Assembly (NCBI GenBank): GCA_035624455.1
Contig: DASPRM010000081.1
Location: 1 to 55,424, forward strand
Direction of reading: 5' to 3'
Origin: Terriglobales bacterium
GTDB lineage: Bacteria; Acidobacteriota; Terriglobia; Terriglobales; Acidobacteriaceae
Length of the DNA: 55,424 nucleotides
Shown: one piece after another, positions 42,580 through 52,092 of the stretch
Layout: the number at the start of each line of letters is the position of its first letter
Position numbering within the stretch: the first letter of the stretch is position 1
The notes under the pieces: model-generated
What the model was told of the DNA's origin: nothing
Seen by the model: the letters and a program-made list of their open reading frames with translations, nothing else
The model's database searches: none
Program-made: the position numbers and the translations under genes

Positions 42580-42960
42580 ATGCCCTACCTTCTGAAGACT
42601 GAGCCTTCCGAATACTCGTTCGCCGATCTGCAACGCGACAAGGAAACCACCTGGGATGGAGTCTCGAATCCAGTTGCGCTCAGAAACCTGCGCACGATGA
42701 CTCCCAATACCAAGCTCGTGATCTATCACACCGGCGACGAGCGCCGAGTCGTAGGCACAGCGTCGGTGGTTTCAGTCGATAACTCCGACGCGCGAAATCC
42801 TAAGGTGAGGATCAAGGTCGGCAAACCCGTCTCGAATTCGGTCAGCCTTAGTGAAATCAAGGCCAACAAAATTTTCTCGGACTCACCGCTGATCCGCCAG
42901 GGCCGGCTTTCGGTCGTCCCACTGACGGATGCCCAATATCGGTTCTTGACGGGAGAGTAA
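42580..42960 (+). CDS. EVE domain protein
   Basis: 126 residues making up one EVE domain, a PUA/YTH-related fold that often recognises modified bases in DNA or RNA. It starts MPYLLKTEPSEYSFADLQ and has the family block TTWDGVSNPVALRNLRTM. VIYHTGDERRVVGTASVV then forms the aromatic-cage strands, and LIRQGRLSVVPLTDAQY is the usual end. The ATG at 42580 is chosen because the protein then begins at the family N-terminus. No restriction or modification genes lie nearby. Confidence 0.9.
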   Translation: MPYLLKTEPSEYSFADLQRDKETTWDGVSNPVALRNLRTMTPNTKLVIYHTGDERRVVGTASVVSVDNSDARNPKVRIKVGKPVSNSVSLSEIKANKIFSDSPLIRQGRLSVVPLTDAQYRFLTGE

Positions 42961-43001
42961 TGAGGACAGGCAGGATTGCTTGTCCCCCACACCTAAAGCT
43001 C

Positions 43002-44273
43002 TTATCCCTTCGCTCTGAGAAAAATCACCGTGGCGTCATCCGCCGGCGGCACTCCTCCGGCAAATGTGCGAACGTCCCGTAGCAGGCTCTCCGGTGTCGC
43101 GTCCTGCTTGGCGACATGCTCAGCCAGCCGCTTCGTTCCGTAGTCCACATCCTGGCTGTTGGCAGCTTCGGTGATGCCATCGCTATAAAGTGCGACCACA
43201 GCTCCCGGCGGCAGAGTCAGGATGCGTTCAGAATACGAACTGCAACCTAACCCCAACGGCATCCCACTCTCTGTCTGCAGCAGTTGGACTCCAGAGTCGC
43301 TCACTAACAGAGGCGGGAGATGCCCCGCGTTAGCGAAGGTGAGCGTCCGCGTTGCGCCGTCTAGGACGCCATAGACCATGGTGACATAACGCCCGGAAGG
43401 AAAATCCTTCATCAGCACCTCATTCAGCTGCGCCAGCGATTCCCCCGGAGTGCACGGGCAGTTCTGCACGATCGAGCGCAGCATGGCGCGCGTGGCAGAC
43501 ATCAGCAACGCCGCCGCCGTGCCCTTGCCGGAAACGTCGGCCAGCACGAACCCCCAGCGGTCCCTGCTCAGATCGATGTAGTCGTACCAGTCGCCACCCA
43601 CCGCCCCCGCCGGCACGCTCAAGGCCTCGATGGCGAATCCCGGAATCAGCGGCGATGCCTTCGGAAACAAGGCCTGCTGAATGGCGCGAGCTTCATCGGC
43701 ATCACGGTTGAACCGTTCGGCAGCTTCCCGCTCGCGCTGGAAGCGGCGAGCATTTTCCACGGCTACAGCAATGTGCCCAGCCAGAGCCTTCAGCAGTTCC
43801 AGTTGCTCGGGGGAGAAGGCGTCCAATTCGTTGTGGGTCGCGCTGAAAACGCCGATCGCATTGCCATTGACCTTCAGCGGGATATCCACCTCAGAAAGCG
43901 TTGCATGCTCGCAGCCAATGTAATAAGGGTCTACCCGGACATCGGGGGCATACCGCATTTCACCCGTAGCGGCCACGTGTCCCACCATGCCCTCCACACC
44001 GATCTTGAGGCGCGATCCCTTCGTGTGCACAGTGCAGCCGCGAACACCTGCCAGAACCATCTCCTGAGCTTCATGATCATGCAGCCAAATCGACGCCTCG
44101 ATGCAGCCGAACGACTGCGCCACGTCGTTTACTACCTGCGTGAGAAGCAAATCCAGATCCAGCGTCGAGTTGATGGTCTGCGCTGCCTTCTGCAAGCGCA
44201 GGAGGTCCTGAACATAGCGGTAGTCGGGATGCAAGACAGGCGTGTCGACACTAGGCCGCGGATAGGTGGCCAT
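43002..44273 (-). CDS. GAF domain - SpoIIE/PP2C phosphatase (RsbU-like)
   Basis: 423 residues. A GAF sensor domain (~20-185; DLLLTQVVNDVAQSFGCIEA, VEGMVGHVAATGEM, IPLKVNGNAIGVFSATH) is joined by a coiled coil (REREAAERFNRDADEARAIQ) to a SpoIIE-type PP2C domain. That domain has AGAVGGDWYDYIDL, FVLADVSGKGTAAALLMSAT, TFANAGHLPPLLV, GAVVALYSDGITEA and ADDATVIFL, with the metal-binding Asp residues in place. It should dephosphorylate a phosphorylated anti-sigma-factor antagonist, as in partner-switching stress control. No RsbV or RsbW gene is seen in the window. The ATG at 44273 has GGGGAGGGG ahead. Probably cytoplasmic. Confidence 0.9.
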   Translation of the reverse strand: MATYPRPSVDTPVLHPDYRYVQDLLRLQKAAQTINSTLDLDLLLTQVVNDVAQSFGCIEASIWLHDHEAQEMVLAGVRGCTVHTKGSRLKIGVEGMVGHVAATGEMRYAPDVRVDPYYIGCEHATLSEVDIPLKVNGNAIGVFSATHNELDAFSPEQLELLKALAGHIAVAVENARRFQREREAAERFNRDADEARAIQQALFPKASPLIPGFAIEALSVPAGAVGGDWYDYIDLSRDRWGFVLADVSGKGTAAALLMSATRAMLRSIVQNCPCTPGESLAQLNEVLMKDFPSGRYVTMVYGVLDGATRTLTFANAGHLPPLLVSDSGVQLLQTESGMPLGLGCSSYSERILTLPPGAVVALYSDGITEAANSQDVDYGTKRLAEHVAKQDATPESLLRDVRTFAGGVPPADDATVIFLRAKG

Positions 44274-44360
44274 GGTTCCCCTCCCCATGTCCTGAGGTTG
44301 CTTTATTGATGTCTAAGGAGACGCTTTCGATTCTTAGTTTTGCCCTATTGGGGCTGGTCA

Positions 44361-44468
44361 CGGTTTCACGGAATAGCACGGATCAGAAGGAAGTCTAGAA
44401 GGAGTAATGCACAACATCTCTGGTTGGTTTTCAATCCGTGAAAACCTGTGGAATCCGTGGCTGATTCC
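44361..44468. repeat. inverted CCGTG-rich repeat between convergent/tandem genes
   Basis: Arm one, GGTTTCACGGAATAGCACGG at 44363-44382, and arm two, TCAATCCGTGAAAACCTGTG and GAATCCGTGGCTGATTC at 44431-44467, are roughly inverted copies built from CCGTG/CACGG words. It occupies the 183-base gap between the OPT transporter and phosphatase genes. Likely a dispersed intergenic element. Confidence 0.4.
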
Positions 44469-44472
44469 TGCC

Positions 44473-46530
44473 CTACATGATTGCTGTCGGCGGCGCAGGC
44501 TCATCCGGACTGCCGGCATTCGCCAGCGGCACCCGGATCATCACCAGGATAAGCACGACCAGCGCGGCAAGCGCCACCCAGATCGGGGACGCCCACTTGA
44601 ACAGCGCCACATCCTTCCCTGCACCTACCAAACCTGCGATCACCAGCCCACACAAAGCTTCACCGGCGATCAAGCCCGACGCGGTGAGGACGCCGGCATT
44701 GTCCACCCTGGCTTTTTGGGCGTCGTTGAAGTCGCGGCGGTCGCGCAGCCGATCGGTAAGCCAACGCACCACGCCACCCAGGAAAATCGCGAAGGTAGTG
44801 CCCAGCGGCAGATACATGCCGACCGCGAAGAGCATCACGCTCTTCACCTCGATCAGGATCGCGCAAAGGCCGAGCAGAATGCCCACGACCACCAGCGGCC
44901 AGGCCATGTCACCGCCGACGATGCCCTTGGCCAACATCGACATCAAGCCTGCCTGCGGCGCGGACAAGGCAGGGCTGCCAAAATGGTATGCCTTGTCGAG
45001 CACTGCCAACGGGAAGAAAAGCACCAGCGATGCAACCACCACGCCGAGCAGGTCGCCCACTTCCATTTTTGCCGGGGTGCCTCCCAGGATGTGACCGACC
45101 TTCAGATCCTGCAGCATTTCGCCGGCAACTGCTGATGAAACGCAGATGACCGCCGCCACTCCCAGAACTGCCGCCACTCCACCTGTACCCGACACTCCGA
45201 GCGCGACCATCAAGAGGGCTGCAATTACCAGGGTGCAGAGCGTGAGTCCGGAAACTGGATTGTTGGACGAACCAATCAGTCCCACAAGGTTTCCGGAAAC
45301 TGCGGCGAAGAAGAATCCCAGCACCACCATCACTGCGGCCGCGACCAGCGCTCCCACCAACACCTTCGAACTGGAAAGATTCCCGGCGCCGCTAATGAAA
45401 TAGCGGTACAGAACCAGCATCGCCACAAAAACAATCGCCACACCCACGAAGATCACCTTGGCAGGGAGATCACGCTCCGTGCGATTGGTGCTGGCGTGCG
45501 CGGCGGCGGATTTCCTTAGGTCCGAGACGGCGCGGCCCATGCCGATCGCCAGTTGCTTGCGCATCTTGAAAAGGGTGTAGCTTGCGCCCACCAGCATTCC
45601 GCCCACCGCGATCGGCCGCACGATTGAGTAATAGATGGCTTGAGCCAGCAGCGGCCATGAGATCGTCTGTCCTGCTGGCAGCGATCCCTGGATGTACGGC
45701 CCTACGGTGAACGTGAGAAGCGGAACCAGCAATCCCCAGGCGAGCACGCCGCCAGCGAAGTTCAGAGACGCCAGTCGCGGACCAATGATGTATCCAACGC
45801 CAAGATAGGCTGGACTGACGTCGGGCAAGGTGAACAGCGTGGTACCGCCAGTCACCGTGGTTGCCACGTTAGGATTGGTGCTGGTGCGTAGCAGCAATCG
45901 CTTTCCCAACGCGCTGATACCGACGGGAAACGTATTGTTAGGCTGAAAGACATTGATTGCGCCCAGCAGGTACATGAATCCGCCGAAGCCCATATTGGCG
46001 AACAGAATTTTGGCGGCCTTGGCGCCCTGCTGGCCGGCCTTGTGAATCTCAGAAGCTGCCACCGATTCCGGATAAGGAAGTTCGGGATCTTCAACCATCA
46101 CGCGGCGGAGGAGCGTCACCAGCAAAATTCCCAGTGTTCCGCCGATCACCATCAGTGCCACTGATTTCCAGTACTGGTCTCTGGTGAGTCCCGGCCACAG
46201 GCCCGCCATGACGAAGGCGGGAATCGTGAACACCGCGCCTGCTGCCACCGACTCGCCAATCGAACCGATGGTTCGCGCAATGTTTTCTTCCAGCAGCGAG
46301 CCTTTGAAAATGCGCAGCACCGACATCCCGATCACCGCCGCAGGGTACGTCGCGGCAATGGTCATTCCCGCTTTCAGGCCCAGATAGGCATTGGCTGCGC
46401 CTAGGATTCCGGTCATCAGCAAGCCCAGGATCACTGCCCGGAAGGTAAATTCCGGCATCTGCATGCTGGCCGGAACGTAAGACTGGAATTTAGGGGCGGG
46501 TTGCGGTGGCGCTGTTGTCCGAGTGCTCAT
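44473..46530 (-). CDS. OPT family oligopeptide/metal-chelate transporter
   Basis: A 685-residue inner-membrane transporter with about 16 helices. The first half has TFRAVILGLLMTGILGAANA followed by YLGLKAGMTIAATYPAAVIG, the OPT signature region. RRVMVEDPELPYPESVAASE (the family NPG/PFPE-type segment) and AYLGVGYIIGPRLAS follow, and FPLAVLDKAYHFGSPALSAP lies near the C-terminal half. Prokaryotic OPT proteins move peptides or metal-siderophore complexes with protons; no cargo can be assigned. A segment of ~20 polar residues (RKSAAAHASTNRTERDLPAK) forms a central cytoplasmic loop. The ATG has AAGGA six bases ahead. Confidence 0.9.
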   Translation of the reverse strand: MSTRTTAPPQPAPKFQSYVPASMQMPEFTFRAVILGLLMTGILGAANAYLGLKAGMTIAATYPAAVIGMSVLRIFKGSLLEENIARTIGSIGESVAAGAVFTIPAFVMAGLWPGLTRDQYWKSVALMVIGGTLGILLVTLLRRVMVEDPELPYPESVAASEIHKAGQQGAKAAKILFANMGFGGFMYLLGAINVFQPNNTFPVGISALGKRLLLRTSTNPNVATTVTGGTTLFTLPDVSPAYLGVGYIIGPRLASLNFAGGVLAWGLLVPLLTFTVGPYIQGSLPAGQTISWPLLAQAIYYSIVRPIAVGGMLVGASYTLFKMRKQLAIGMGRAVSDLRKSAAAHASTNRTERDLPAKVIFVGVAIVFVAMLVLYRYFISGAGNLSSSKVLVGALVAAAVMVVLGFFFAAVSGNLVGLIGSSNNPVSGLTLCTLVIAALLMVALGVSGTGGVAAVLGVAAVICVSSAVAGEMLQDLKVGHILGGTPAKMEVGDLLGVVVASLVLFFPLAVLDKAYHFGSPALSAPQAGLMSMLAKGIVGGDMAWPLVVVGILLGLCAILIEVKSVMLFAVGMYLPLGTTFAIFLGGVVRWLTDRLRDRRDFNDAQKARVDNAGVLTASGLIAGEALCGLVIAGLVGAGKDVALFKWASPIWVALAALVVLILVMIRVPLANAGSPDEPAPPTAIM

Positions 46531-46738
46531 CAGGAGTCCTTGTGTCCTTGATTAAGATGGTACCCTGCGAGGCCGCGCAAGTTTCGCACGCTGCGTGCTT
46601 CCGATACAAGTGTCGAGACGCCAACTCTGGTGATTTCCATTACTTCGGGACGTCATGCCGTTGTCCGGCGGTGCTCACCCTGGTGATTGCGACTGGCAAT
46701 GCCGAATTGCTTTGTAGCCCACAGGCCAGCTATACTGA

Positions 46739-47707
46739 ATGGCGCGATCGCCCGCGACCTCTGCCGCGACGATCGGGAGGAGGGTCGTCTTCAGCAGTAC
46801 CGGAGACCTAACTCGGGTTCCAGGAGCCTCTGGCTCGCCTGAGAATTCTTTGCGTTTTGGCTTCCTGCGGGCCGCCACCGAAAGCCTTTTCAGCGTCTTA
46901 TTTCCCTCCGATTGCCGCCTTTGCCAAGAACCTCTAACGCATGCCTCATGGCTCCCTGTTTGTCAGGATTGCCTGGAGTCGATTCCGCCCATTTCCGGCG
47001 TCTTATGCGCGATTTGCGGTGAGCGGTTATACACGCTGTCCCCCTCTCCGGGGACCAAGGACCAGGACCAGGTCGGCCAGCAGGTTTGTGGCGACTGCCT
47101 GATGAGCCCTCCGCCATTTGTACGCGCCACAGCCTACGGAGCCTACGAAGGCGGGTTGGGGGAGTTGATTCACTTGTTCAAATACGAACAAATGCGGCCG
47201 GCGGCTCGCGTCCTCGGGAATCTGCTCGCCGAAGCGATCGAGTGGCTGGCCCCCGAAATCGGCGAAGCCCGTCCGCTGGTGGTTCCGGTCCCATTGCACA
47301 AGACCAAGCTACGGCAACGCGGATTCAACCAGTCGGAACTCATCGCGCGTGCAGCGCTTAAGTTGAAGCCGGGGGACCTCCAACTGGAGATGCCTCCGCT
47401 GCTGCTGGTTCGCCGGCGCGCCACGGAGTCCCAGACCGGCCTCACTCGCAGCCAGCGCGGCGAGAATGTTCGCGGCGCTTTCCAGGCGCGAGAGCCTGAG
47501 CGGATTGCCGGCCGCAGCATCTTACTGGTAGACGATGTCTTTACGACCGGCACCACTATCGCGGAGTGTGCCCATGTGCTGCATCGAGCAGGCGCGGAGA
47601 GAATTTGGGTTGTTACTGTGGCTCGGGTGCTTAAGTCTGAGCCCAAACTTGAACACAAACCGGAACAGCAACGTAGACAGGTAGCAGAGGTTCGAGATTT
47701 ACTGTAA
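46739..47707 (+). CDS. comF: ComF family phosphoribosyltransferase-like protein
   Basis: Up to 322 residues. A double zinc finger with pairs CRLC/CQDC and CAIC/CGDC (residues ~58-120) precedes a type I phosphoribosyltransferase domain, with [20 protein letters not shown] and the PRPP loop [17 protein letters not shown] near the end. In naturally competent bacteria ComF helps handle single-stranded DNA in the cytoplasm; in others the role is unclear. The first ~45 residues ([13 protein letters not shown]...) look non-conserved; the true start may be further in, near the [15 protein letters not shown] block. It precedes an HNH nuclease gene by 67 bases. No other competence gene is present. Confidence 0.88.
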   Translation: MARSPATSAATIGRRVVFSSTGDLTRVPGASGSPENSLRFGFLRAATESLFSVLFPSDCRLCQEPLTHASWLPVCQDCLESIPPISGVLCAICGERLYTLSPSPGTKDQDQVGQQVCGDCLMSPPPFVRATAYGAYEGGLGELIHLFKYEQMRPAARVLGNLLAEAIEWLAPEIGEARPLVVPVPLHKTKLRQRGFNQSELIARAALKLKPGDLQLEMPPLLLVRRRATESQTGLTRSQRGENVRGAFQAREPERIAGRSILLVDDVFTTGTTIAECAHVLHRAGAERIWVVTVARVLKSEPKLEHKPEQQRRQVAEVRDLL

Positions 47708-47774
47708 TCCCGGGCGCAAGCTTGATTCGTTTCAGGCATGTTTAAATTCCGGGGAAACTAACGGTACTGGCGGT

Positions 47775-48377
47775 ATGTCGGCACAGCTTCACAATTTCGC
47801 GCGCGGCCATCTCCCGGAAATGCCGGGTGCTGGACTTCACCACCACCACAGCAACGGGCGCGGCTTTATGAACCAGCCCGTACTGGTGCTGAACGCTTCC
47901 TACGAGCCAATCAATGTTTGCGCCGCGCGGCGCGCCATCGTCCTGGTGCTCAAGGGCGTGGCCATGACCGAGGAGGAGAACGGCGCCTTCCTGCACGCGG
48001 CCCGTCTCGCCATGCGGGTTCCGTCAGTGATCCGGCTGCTGGAGTATCGCCGTATCCCGCATCAGACCCGCGCTCTCTCCCGGAAAAACATCCTGCTGCG
48101 CGACCGTAATTCCTGCCAGTATTGCGGCGTCGTCCTGGCTTCCAGCGACCTGACTCTTGATCACGTGGTTCCACGTTCCCGCGGAGGCAATTCCACCTGG
48201 GAAAATCTGGTGGCTTGCTGCCATCCCTGCAATCGCATAAAGGGAAATCAGCTGCCCGTGGAAGCCGGCATGAAGCTCACGCGCGAGCCGCGTTCTTTCA
48301 ATCTCCATACCAGCCGCCACATCATGCGCCTGCTCGGCCACTCCGACGATAAGTGGCGGAAATATCTCTTTTACTAA
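47775..48377 (+). CDS. HNH endonuclease
   Basis: Up to 200 residues. The conserved region starts at [17 protein letters not shown], the usual N-terminus of this family. The HNH core is [20 protein letters not shown], then [20 protein letters not shown], with two CxxC pairs for structural zinc, the catalytic His in LDHV and the Asn in WENL. It ends in [12 protein letters not shown]. This family of stand-alone HNH nucleases is widespread and of unproven role. Start uncertain: either ATG 47775 (adds 31 residues with a His run, LHHHHS) or ATG 47868; neither has a clear SD. It lies directly downstream of comF. Confidence 0.87.
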   Translation: MSAQLHNFARGHLPEMPGAGLHHHHSNGRGFMNQPVLVLNASYEPINVCAARRAIVLVLKGVAMTEEENGAFLHAARLAMRVPSVIRLLEYRRIPHQTRALSRKNILLRDRNSCQYCGVVLASSDLTLDHVVPRSRGGNSTWENLVACCHPCNRIKGNQLPVEAGMKLTREPRSFNLHTSRHIMRLLGHSDDKWRKYLFY

Positions 48378-48405
48378 ATTTCGTCCCGCAGGAACTCTAG
48401 ATGGG

Positions 48406-48450
48406 GTCATGCTGAGCCCGCGTGGCGCGCGAAGCCTCTCTGCAGCTTCT
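48406..48450. repeat. intergenic repeat family B, GTCATGCTGAGCCC variant
   Basis: GTCATGCTGAGCCCGCGTGG, then CGAAGCCTCTCTGCAGC, near-identical to 11227-11270. Confidence 0.65.
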
Positions 48451-48502
48451 CAGAGGAAACAGCCTTCCATTTGAGCGAAAACGCCCGGAGTGGCAAGTAC
48501 CA

Positions 48503-48550
48503 CGTGGGAACGGACGTCCCGTCCGTTCGGGTCGAGCAAGGCTCGACAGC
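48503..48550. repeat. intergenic repeat family C, third copy
   Basis: CGTGGGAACGGACGTCCCGT, then CCGTTCGGGTCGAGCAAGGC and TCGAC. GGACGTCC is a perfect palindrome. Shorter at the right end than the copies at 5969 and 8362. Confidence 0.75.
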
Positions 48551-48562
48551 TAATCCAACTCT

Positions 48563-49588
48563 TTACTTCTTGGGAGCTGGGTCCGGTGCCGGCGGCGGCC
48601 CACCCGATGTCGTAATCGGTACCTGAGATGCACTCGAGCCGGATTTCCCGGATGCAGATCCGCCGGATGTAGTTCCGGTCGACGAAGCTCCGCCGGATGC
48701 AGTTCCGCCCGACGAACCTCCGGCGGATGTTGGCCCACTGGCAGGCGTCTGGGTTTGCGCCTTCTGATCTGGAGGCTGGGCCTTCTGCCCGGGCGCGATA
48801 TCCGCGCCTTCGTAGGTGATCTTGATCTGCGAGCCGAACCGCTTGTAGTTCGTGTACTTCACGACTTCGCGGATACGCACATCCCCGTTAGAAAAGTGCA
48901 GCGTGTCGTCCACCTTGGTGAAGGTTGGGAACCAGTACTTGCCATCAATTTGTTCGCGATAGGTGGTGAACTTGGGAAACAGATTTTCCTGCCCCTTCTT
49001 GGCGCGGATGTCAGGAACATTCTTGCCGAAGGTCTTGACGATCTGAAAATCGTGATCATCCACCCAGATCCGGCCCTCGAAATATCTCCGCCCCTTGTCG
49101 ATGGTCTTGGGCGAGATATCGAACACGTAGGTATTCAGCTCGTCTTCCTTCTGCTGGCCAACGAACATGATGTTGTAGTCCGGAATTTCGTCGGAGGTGA
49201 GAACGAAGGGGAGCCGCTTTTCGATGTCGTCGAAATCTTCCCGGGTCATGCTGATTCTTTGCAGCGTTGTCTGAGGGGCAAAAACCACCTGCTCGCTCCG
49301 GCGTCCCTTGTCGTCAAACAGGATGTCGACTACCTGCCGATATTCGCCTGCATCATCGACTTCCGTGATCCGCACATCCTGACGATAGGTGTACTGCTCG
49401 CGCGCCAGCTTGAATTCCTTTTCCTTGGCGGCAAAGCGCTGGATGACTTCCTGGACAGTGATGCCCTTCGGCTCAGCCGGATTCAGTTGGCCTTCACCGC
49501 GGTCCTGCGCCCACGCGCCCATCATCGGGGAGAGCGTGAGCAGTGTTCCCAGACCGAAGACTATGTTCGCGAGATGATTTCTTTTCAT
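48563..49588 (-). CDS. secreted protein with repeat-encoded Ser/Gly/Thr tail
   Basis: 341 residues with signal peptide (LANIVFGLGTLLTLSPMMGAWA). Residues ~35-240 are a beta-rich globular domain (REQYTYRQDVRITEVDDAG, RRYFEGRIWVDDHDFQIVKT, TYREQIDGKYWFPTFTKVDD), whose layout recalls the LolA/RseB-type half-barrel fold and suggests lipid or protein handling in the periplasm (tentative). Residues ~250-341 are a low-complexity tail, partly encoded by a 30-base tandem repeat (48666-48725), ending PPPAPDPAPKK. The ATG at 49588 gives a proper signal peptide; an in-frame start at 49642 does not. Divergent from the S9 peptidase gene. Confidence 0.7.
   Translation of the reverse strand: MKRNHLANIVFGLGTLLTLSPMMGAWAQDRGEGQLNPAEPKGITVQEVIQRFAAKEKEFKLAREQYTYRQDVRITEVDDAGEYRQVVDILFDDKGRRSEQVVFAPQTTLQRISMTREDFDDIEKRLPFVLTSDEIPDYNIMFVGQQKEDELNTYVFDISPKTIDKGRRYFEGRIWVDDHDFQIVKTFGKNVPDIRAKKGQENLFPKFTTYREQIDGKYWFPTFTKVDDTLHFSNGDVRIREVVKYTNYKRFGSQIKITYEGADIAPGQKAQPPDQKAQTQTPASGPTSAGGSSGGTASGGASSTGTTSGGSASGKSGSSASQVPITTSGGPPPAPDPAPKK
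48666..48725. repeat. 30-base tandem repeat inside coding sequence
   Basis: Two direct units of 30 bases (48666-48695, 48696-48725), starting GATGTAGTTCCGG and GATGCAGTTCCGC, with half units on each side. On the minus strand they encode a ten-residue Ser/Gly/Thr unit (SGGASSTGTT type). This looks like replication slippage producing a flexible linker. Confidence 0.8.
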
Positions 49589-49912
49589 GGTGATATCAAA
49601 CCTTGGATACTTATTAACTTCGATGCAACGGCGGAAAGCCACGTTGTCGGCCGCCCGACGTTCGCGGCGTCTCCTAATATCCTACAACGATCTCTTTTTG
49701 CCTGCCGCCCCGGACGGGTCGGGCTCGACACATTCCCGCAGGTCGCGCGCAGGTTGTCATCACGAGCAGCCTTCCGGCTGCGAGGGATCTGCAGTTGGTT
49801 TTGGGAACCGATCTGGCTGAATGCTGACCGCTGAATGCTTAGTCCAAATGCTACACTCACCTGTTTTGTCCCGATCCCTACAAAGTCAGAACAGCCTGGA
49901 GACCGCAACCTC

Positions 49913-52042
49913 ATGCTTCGTAGCACCTGCGCCGTAACTTTACTTCTTACCTTCGCCCTGCTGCTTACCACCCTCGCCGCCGCTCAAGCCAAACATCCGT
50001 TCACCTTCGAGGACATGATGGCGCTGAAACGCATCGGCGATCCCATCCTTTCCCCTGATGGCCACTGGATTCTCTTTGGCGCTGCCGATGTCAACCTCGA
50101 ACCGAACACCAAGACTTCCCATCTGTGGGTGGTTCCTGCCGCGGGCGGCGAATCCCGCCAGATCACCAATGGTCCGGGCGAGGACCGTGGCCGCTGGTCG
50201 CCCGATGGCAAGGAGATCCTCTTTGTCTCCGCTCGCGATGGCGTTTCTCAAATCTGGGTGCAGGATTTCGATTCCGCAAACGGCTCCCTGACTGGTGATC
50301 TTACCAAGATCACTTCCCTTTCCACCGGCGCCGATGGTGCGCTGTGGTCCCCCGACGGTAAGACGATTCTCTTCATCTCCGAGGTCTACCCCGATTGTCC
50401 CGACGACGCCTGCAACAAATCGCGCGAAGAAGCTAAAGCAAAATCCAAGGTGAAAGCGCGCGTCTTCACTCGCCTGCTCTACCGGCACTGGAACGCTTAC
50501 TTCAGCGGCAAGCGCAGCCATCTATTCGTTGTGCCGGCAGCCGGCGGCGCAGTTCACGATATCACTCCCGGTGACCACGATGTCCCGCCGTTTTCGCTCG
50601 GCGGGCCGGACGACTATTCCTTCTCACCCGATGGACGGGAAATCGCCTACACCAGCAATCACGATCCGGTAGAAGCGATCAGCACGAATAACGACATCTT
50701 TATTGTTCCGGTCTCCGGTGGCGCGGCAAAAAAGATCAGCACCAGCCCGGGCAGCGATTCCACCCCGCTCTATTCTCCTGACGGCAAGTGGATCGCCTGG
50801 CGCATGCAAAAACGCGGCGGCTATGAGAGCGATCGCTTCCGCCTGGTCATCTACAACAGGAAGACGGGCGTGATTACCAAACTGACCGAGGGCTTCGACC
50901 GGTGGGTTGGCGCCTATGCCTGGGCTCCCGACTCGCAGAATCTCTACTTTGCGGCCGAGGATCAGGGCGAGGCCCCGATTTTTACCACCGACATCCATGG
51001 TGCTGCCGTCAAAGAGGTCGCCTCCGGCGAGTTCGATTCACTCGCAATCAGTCCTGACGGCAAGTCGCTCTATTTCGATTGCATGTCAGTGCAGCGGCCG
51101 AACGAGATTTGCAGCTTGCAACTGGCAGCACAGCCCTCCTGCGATTCCGGGCGCACAAAAGAACGTCCCGCGCCGATCACGCCGGCAGTTCCCAAATCTT
51201 GCTACTCGCCCGTGCAGGCCGTTTCTCACGTCAACGATCCCGTTCTCTCCCGCATCGCGATGTCTTCCCTGGAGCCGTTCTGGTTCACCGGAGCGGAACG
51301 GGCCAAAGTCCAAGGCTTTCTTATCAAGCCTCCCGATTTTGATTCCTCGAAGAAGTATCCTGTGAAATTCCTCATTCACGGCGGGCCGCAGGGCGCCTGG
51401 GGTGATTCCTGGTCCTACCGCTGGAACGCAGAATTATTCGCCGCCAATGGCTATGTAGTGATCATGGTGAATCCGCGCGGCTCCACAGGTTACGGCCAGC
51501 GGTTCATTGATGACATCAATGGAGACTGGGGCGGGCGCGCTTATGTTGATCTGATGACCGGTCTCGATTACGCCGAGAGGACGTATCCCTTTATCGACAA
51601 GCAGCGCGAGTGCGCTCTGGGCGCGAGCTACGGTGGCTACATGATCAACTGGATCCTGGGCCACACCAACCGCTTCCGCTGCCTCGTCTCGCACGATGGC
51701 ATGTTCAACTCCATCTCCGCGTACGGCACCACCGAAGAACTCTGGTTCAACGAATGGGAATTCAAAGGCACACCCTGGACCAATCGCCCGCTCTATGAGA
51801 AGTGGTCGCCGAACAACTTCGCGACCAAATTCAAGACGCCCACACTCGTCATTCACGGCCAACTGGACTACCGCCTGGACGCCTCTGAAGGCTTTCAGCT
51901 ATTCACCACTATGCAGCGGCTGAACGTGCCCTCGAAGATGCTCTATTTCCCCGACGAAGGACACTGGGTACTCAAACCACAGAACAGCCAGCTCTGGTAC
52001 AAGACGGTGAATGACTGGGTGGATTCGTACCTGAAGAAGTGA
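49913..52042 (+). CDS. S9 family serine peptidase (acylaminoacyl/dipeptidyl-peptidase type)
   Basis: 709 residues with signal peptide (VTLLLTFALLLTTLAAAQA). The N-terminal beta-propeller (~30-430) shows PD40/WD40-like repeats such as DPILSPDGHWILFG, RGRWSPDGKEILFV and YSPDGKWIAWRM. The C-terminal alpha/beta-hydrolase domain carries the triad Ser572 (GASYGGYM), Asp652 (GQLDYR) and His684 (DEGHW). It should remove N-terminal blocked residues or dipeptides from peptides in the periplasm. An insert with three cysteines (CDSGRTKERPAP and SCYSPVQ) separates the domains. The ATG at 49913 has GGAG upstream; an earlier in-frame start would spoil the signal peptide. Confidence 0.93.
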   Translation: MLRSTCAVTLLLTFALLLTTLAAAQAKHPFTFEDMMALKRIGDPILSPDGHWILFGAADVNLEPNTKTSHLWVVPAAGGESRQITNGPGEDRGRWSPDGKEILFVSARDGVSQIWVQDFDSANGSLTGDLTKITSLSTGADGALWSPDGKTILFISEVYPDCPDDACNKSREEAKAKSKVKARVFTRLLYRHWNAYFSGKRSHLFVVPAAGGAVHDITPGDHDVPPFSLGGPDDYSFSPDGREIAYTSNHDPVEAISTNNDIFIVPVSGGAAKKISTSPGSDSTPLYSPDGKWIAWRMQKRGGYESDRFRLVIYNRKTGVITKLTEGFDRWVGAYAWAPDSQNLYFAAEDQGEAPIFTTDIHGAAVKEVASGEFDSLAISPDGKSLYFDCMSVQRPNEICSLQLAAQPSCDSGRTKERPAPITPAVPKSCYSPVQAVSHVNDPVLSRIAMSSLEPFWFTGAERAKVQGFLIKPPDFDSSKKYPVKFLIHGGPQGAWGDSWSYRWNAELFAANGYVVIMVNPRGSTGYGQRFIDDINGDWGGRAYVDLMTGLDYAERTYPFIDKQRECALGASYGGYMINWILGHTNRFRCLVSHDGMFNSISAYGTTEELWFNEWEFKGTPWTNRPLYEKWSPNNFATKFKTPTLVIHGQLDYRLDASEGFQLFTTMQRLNVPSKMLYFPDEGHWVLKPQNSQLWYKTVNDWVDSYLKK

Positions 52043-52092
52043 GGCGATCAGCTGAGGGTGTCAGTAACTCCCGTGGACATCGGGCCGCGAGA

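Noticed and set aside
44407-45135. 242-codon plus-strand frame over the OPT transporter 3' end
   Set aside because: His/Gln-rich translation without a domain, antisense to conserved membrane segments of the transporter.
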